Source: Lineus longissimus
Taxonomy: Eukaryota; Nemertea; Pilidiophora; Heteronemertea; Lineidae
DNA: 64,000 nt
Assembly (NCBI RefSeq): GCF_910592395.1
Contig: NC_088317.1
Location: 2,976,001-3,040,000 of the forward strand
Reading direction: 5' to 3'
Shown here: positions 62,901-64,000 of the stretch, piece by piece
Layout of the letters: each line of letters starts with the position of its first letter
How positions within the stretch are numbered: position 1 is the first letter of the stretch
Program-made: the position numbers and the translations under genes
Notes under the pieces: model-generated
What the model saw: only the letters and a program-made list of their open reading frames with translations
The model's database searches: none
Told to the model about the DNA's origin: nothing

Positions 62901-63838
62901 ACTCTGTCATGGACTTTGGGCAAAAACACTGTCACATTTTTTACCCTGACTCTTGGCTTCAAACTTTGTACTCATGAACTCCTGGTTTAGATGACTTCTC
63001 GACACAGAATTTTGGTATGACTTGAATCTTGACTTGGCCACCAGGTGGCCAGAAATGAAAACAAAGAAAGTGCCAACATAAAAAACTAAAAACTAAAAAA
63101 ATTGGTGTCCTATAAACTATGTCTTAATTCTATCGTCTCAGCTCGATTCCAAGCAATCAAAATTGAAAGATGCCCAGGAACTGATGTCCAGTAAGAAGAA
63201 GAAAAAGAAACAGAAGGGTCAGATGTCTACTGTTGGTGCTGTGTCCAAGATACCTCAGAAGGGCAACCCAGAGCTCTGTTCAAAGGCACTTCAAGGTAAA
63301 TGGGCAGTTTGTGACTTTGTAACTTATGGGCTGTCATGTGATAGAGAGAATCACTTTGTTCTCAAGTGAAAGTTTCTCAGAGTCTGGGCCAGAGTCAAGT
63401 AGGTTTAGAAAAATGTCATTCTTGCTGGTGCATCCTGTATATCTATCATTGGCTGATATGAATAAAGTCTAGCAAATGCCTTTACTTCAATTTTGTACAG
63501 AAAGGCTTGGTGTAAATGTACATGGAGTTTTAGCTAAAAGCATTTGCTAGTCTTTATTCATATCACCCATTGTCTTTGCAGCTTTGAGGCAAATATTATT
63601 GTCAGCTGGCCACTGCCTTAAGACCCATACTCTTCAAAACGTGGAGGAATTCATCATGCCACTCTCATTGAAGATACAAAATGGAGATGGCTTGCCACCC
63701 TACTTGAGTGCATCATGCCGGATGGATCTGTATCGTGTCCTACAAGCCATGGTTCTGGTTTCACACTCGTCGTGGCAGCCGTCTGTCCACTGTATCATCA
63801 GGTTGTTCAGTACTGGCCAGAGAGATGCAAATATTGAG
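56977..63838 (+). CDS. PELP1: PELP1 (RIX1-domain protein), 5' eleven exons, 3'-partial
   Basis: Exons: 56977-57096, 57281-57345, 57600-57855, 58145-58216, 58349-58562, 58864-58993, 59295-59382, 59679-59773, 59863-60097, 63142-63295 and 63582-63838, all in phase (562 codons); the last visible exon ends at a GTATGT donor and the gene runs out of the window. The sequence follows the PELP1 N-terminal helical-repeat RIX1 domain: TRLEGLFLLQHFIKQ, ALSWIGQLTIILQ, CMDNFPGPCGPFK, CYALLPTCGGGGHQSIKHSD, EVLNFVCRCLAVNSKFL, SLRQSAYSTLIMWLKACG and a KKKKKKQKG basic stretch as a possible nuclear signal. LxxLL-like LRSLL-type motifs were not systematically searched. Family role: scaffold of the PELP1-TEX10-WDR18 (RIX1) complex in 60S ribosome maturation; the acidic Pro/Glu-rich C-terminus lies outside this window. 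Confidence 0.93.
60210..60620 (-). mobile_element. CR1/L2-like non-LTR retrotransposon, 3' ORF fragment
   Basis: The minus frame at 60269-60613 contains SPTYISELLPLYVPGRSLRS, then RTYGGRSFTVQACRLWNSL and FRRGLKTHLF, the characteristic end of CR1/L2-clade reverse transcriptase ORFs. The tail on the minus strand ends in (TTA)n at about 60215-60232. It is 5'-truncated, in PELP1 intron 9 and opposite to the gene. Confidence 0.85.
60747..61062 (+). mobile_element. Long tRNA-derived SINE with (ATGATA)n-like tail
   Basis: Head with A box TAGCCTAGTGGTTAACAC, body containing GGATGAGACTAAAAGCCG followed by TGGTCCCTTGTACC and AGGGCAAGTAAAAGATCCCA, a conserved central-domain-like block, and a tail TAATGATGATAATGATGATA. 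About 315 bp; in PELP1 intron 9. Confidence 0.75.
61152..62147 (-). CDS. Rhodopsin-like (class A) GPCR, intronless, nested in PELP1 intron 9
   Basis: A single 331-residue frame with seven hydrophobic segments. N-glycosylation site NQT at 7. TM1 has GN (N44), TM2 has D72, C108 and C184 can form the TM3-ECL2 disulphide. The DRY motif is ERA (132-134), TM5 has P204, TM6 ends FNIPRTVVW (P261) and TM7 has LNYCTNFVIY (299-307) in place of NPxxY. The C-tail is short with CKGC as a possible palmitoylation site. This pattern is common in peptide-type receptors of invertebrates; the ligand cannot be told. Complete ORF, no introns, opposite strand to its host intron: a retrogene or a member of an intronless receptor expansion. 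Confidence is high for the fold, low for any subfamily. Confidence 0.92.
   Translation of the reverse strand: MTLSMLNQTSLSPPGEETSSIYDIFGYIQGGFVAVVILVGLMGNILSLVIFTRAKRHDDPTVQYFTWVTLGDAGVLIFFALPDWLRYGMPYIITGKSFNLYGPSDFMCKSIRFCYYTCATLSSLCLVMFTLERAVFVWFPLKRTLITGHNRKIAIIIVGLVSILSNIHVAIFMENFQEVTGSNCYYHNAKVNFSIDNLRYVTIPCILIFIFNIAIIVGLIRAQKERKLVSSSSMSGLETKQLAVLVNLILISLFYIMFNIPRTVVWTLFENSKIQGYDESYLAMLFLTAKFCQLVWLLNYCTNFVIYCVSLKFYSEELAKLCKGCTKVITK
62275..62337. repeat. Short imperfect hairpin
   Basis: ATAAAAGATATCTGTCGC and GCGGCAAATATCTTTTAT pair with two mismatches around a loop of about 26 bp. A related word (AGATATCTGTCGCA) occurs near 9990. Confidence 0.5.
62426..62629 (-). other. Unassigned 67-residue open frame, HTH-like
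   Basis: Contains DPSFIIARLFQISRTKARKL, which reads like a helix-turn-helix, followed by a basic tail. No neighbour frame, promoter or splice site supports a gene. It could be a decayed transposase or DNA-binding domain. Confidence 0.25.
62846..62911. repeat. Palindromic repeat, about 30-bp arms
   Basis: ACAGAGTTATTTT...AACTCATTGTTC and its reverse complement (GAACAGTGGGTTATGAAAATAACTCTGT, with mismatches) meet at the centre TTCTTCGAAGAA. In PELP1 intron 9. Confidence 0.7.
63448..63571. mobile_element. Small inverted-repeat element in PELP1 intron 10
   Basis: GATATGAATAAAGTCTAGCA (from 63455) and TGCTAGTCTTTATTCATATC (to 63564) are reverse complements with one mismatch; the arms extend to about 30 bp. 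Loop about 60 bp. Size and structure fit a very small MITE. Confidence 0.6.
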
Positions 63839-64000
63839 GTATGTTGAAGTTTTAGAAGGATTTTGAGGTGCTGGCGAAAGTTGACTGTAGCTTTGACTTC
63901 CGTAGATTGGTCGTAGAAAAGCTACATCAGATTTAAAAGGAAAATCTAGCTGGCTTTTTTAGATCCGTTTACTTAATTTTGCCTACAATTGTGCCGAGCA
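63839..64000 (+). other. PELP1 intron 11, start
   Basis: Begins with the donor GTATGT and runs to the window edge; no further exon is visible. Confidence 0.7.

Noticed and set aside
1-64000. CRISPR arrays, operons, ribosome binding sites, bacterial or viral gene clusters
   Set aside because: None seen; gene structure is metazoan throughout, and the regular repeats present are eukaryotic minisatellite or transposon DNA.

Overview
The window is animal nuclear DNA: genes are split by short GT-AG introns with consistent phases, and the products are metazoan families. Gene density, compact introns (about 0.1-4 kb), moderate divergence from vertebrate orthologues and a rich load of small MITEs, SINEs and non-LTR fragments suggest a marine invertebrate bilaterian, perhaps a lophotrochozoan; the phylum cannot be fixed from this sequence alone.

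Layout. 986-3046 (+): 3' part of an unrecognised gene made of repeated symmetric exons, each encoding a C-P-x-G...C unit. 3306-3860: a large foldback element. 4021-5548 (-): a three-exon secreted Ly6/uPAR (three-finger) protein. 5549-10187: gene-poor, with a 68-bp minisatellite (about 6.6-8.03 kb) and a tRNA-like repeat. 10188-17078 (-): complete 12-exon TMCO3, a CPA2-type cation/proton antiporter. 17079-19911: divergent spacer. 19912-23726 (+): complete 4-exon RNF168-type E3 ubiquitin ligase. 23727-33848: the 3' regions of two convergent genes. 33849-56901 (-): complete 18-exon LRCH gene (LRRs plus calponin-homology domain, C-terminal membrane segment). 56977-63838 and beyond (+): first 11 exons of PELP1 (RIX1 complex), divergent from LRCH with only 75 bp between start codons. 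61152-62147 (-): an intronless rhodopsin-like GPCR nested in PELP1 intron 9.

Exon models were derived by hand from splice consensus and phase continuity. Every internal junction keeps frame, and the complete genes come out as 151, 794, 1060, 991 and 331 residues. TMCO3, RNF168, LRCH and PELP1 are housekeeping-type single genes; they have no obvious joint pathway, but the LRCH/PELP1 pair probably shares a promoter. The least explained items are the CX13C repeat-exon gene, the TMCO3 tail exon whose upstream donor overlaps a stop codon, the repeated D-x-F-[ST]-R motif in LRCH, and several undescribed mobile elements.
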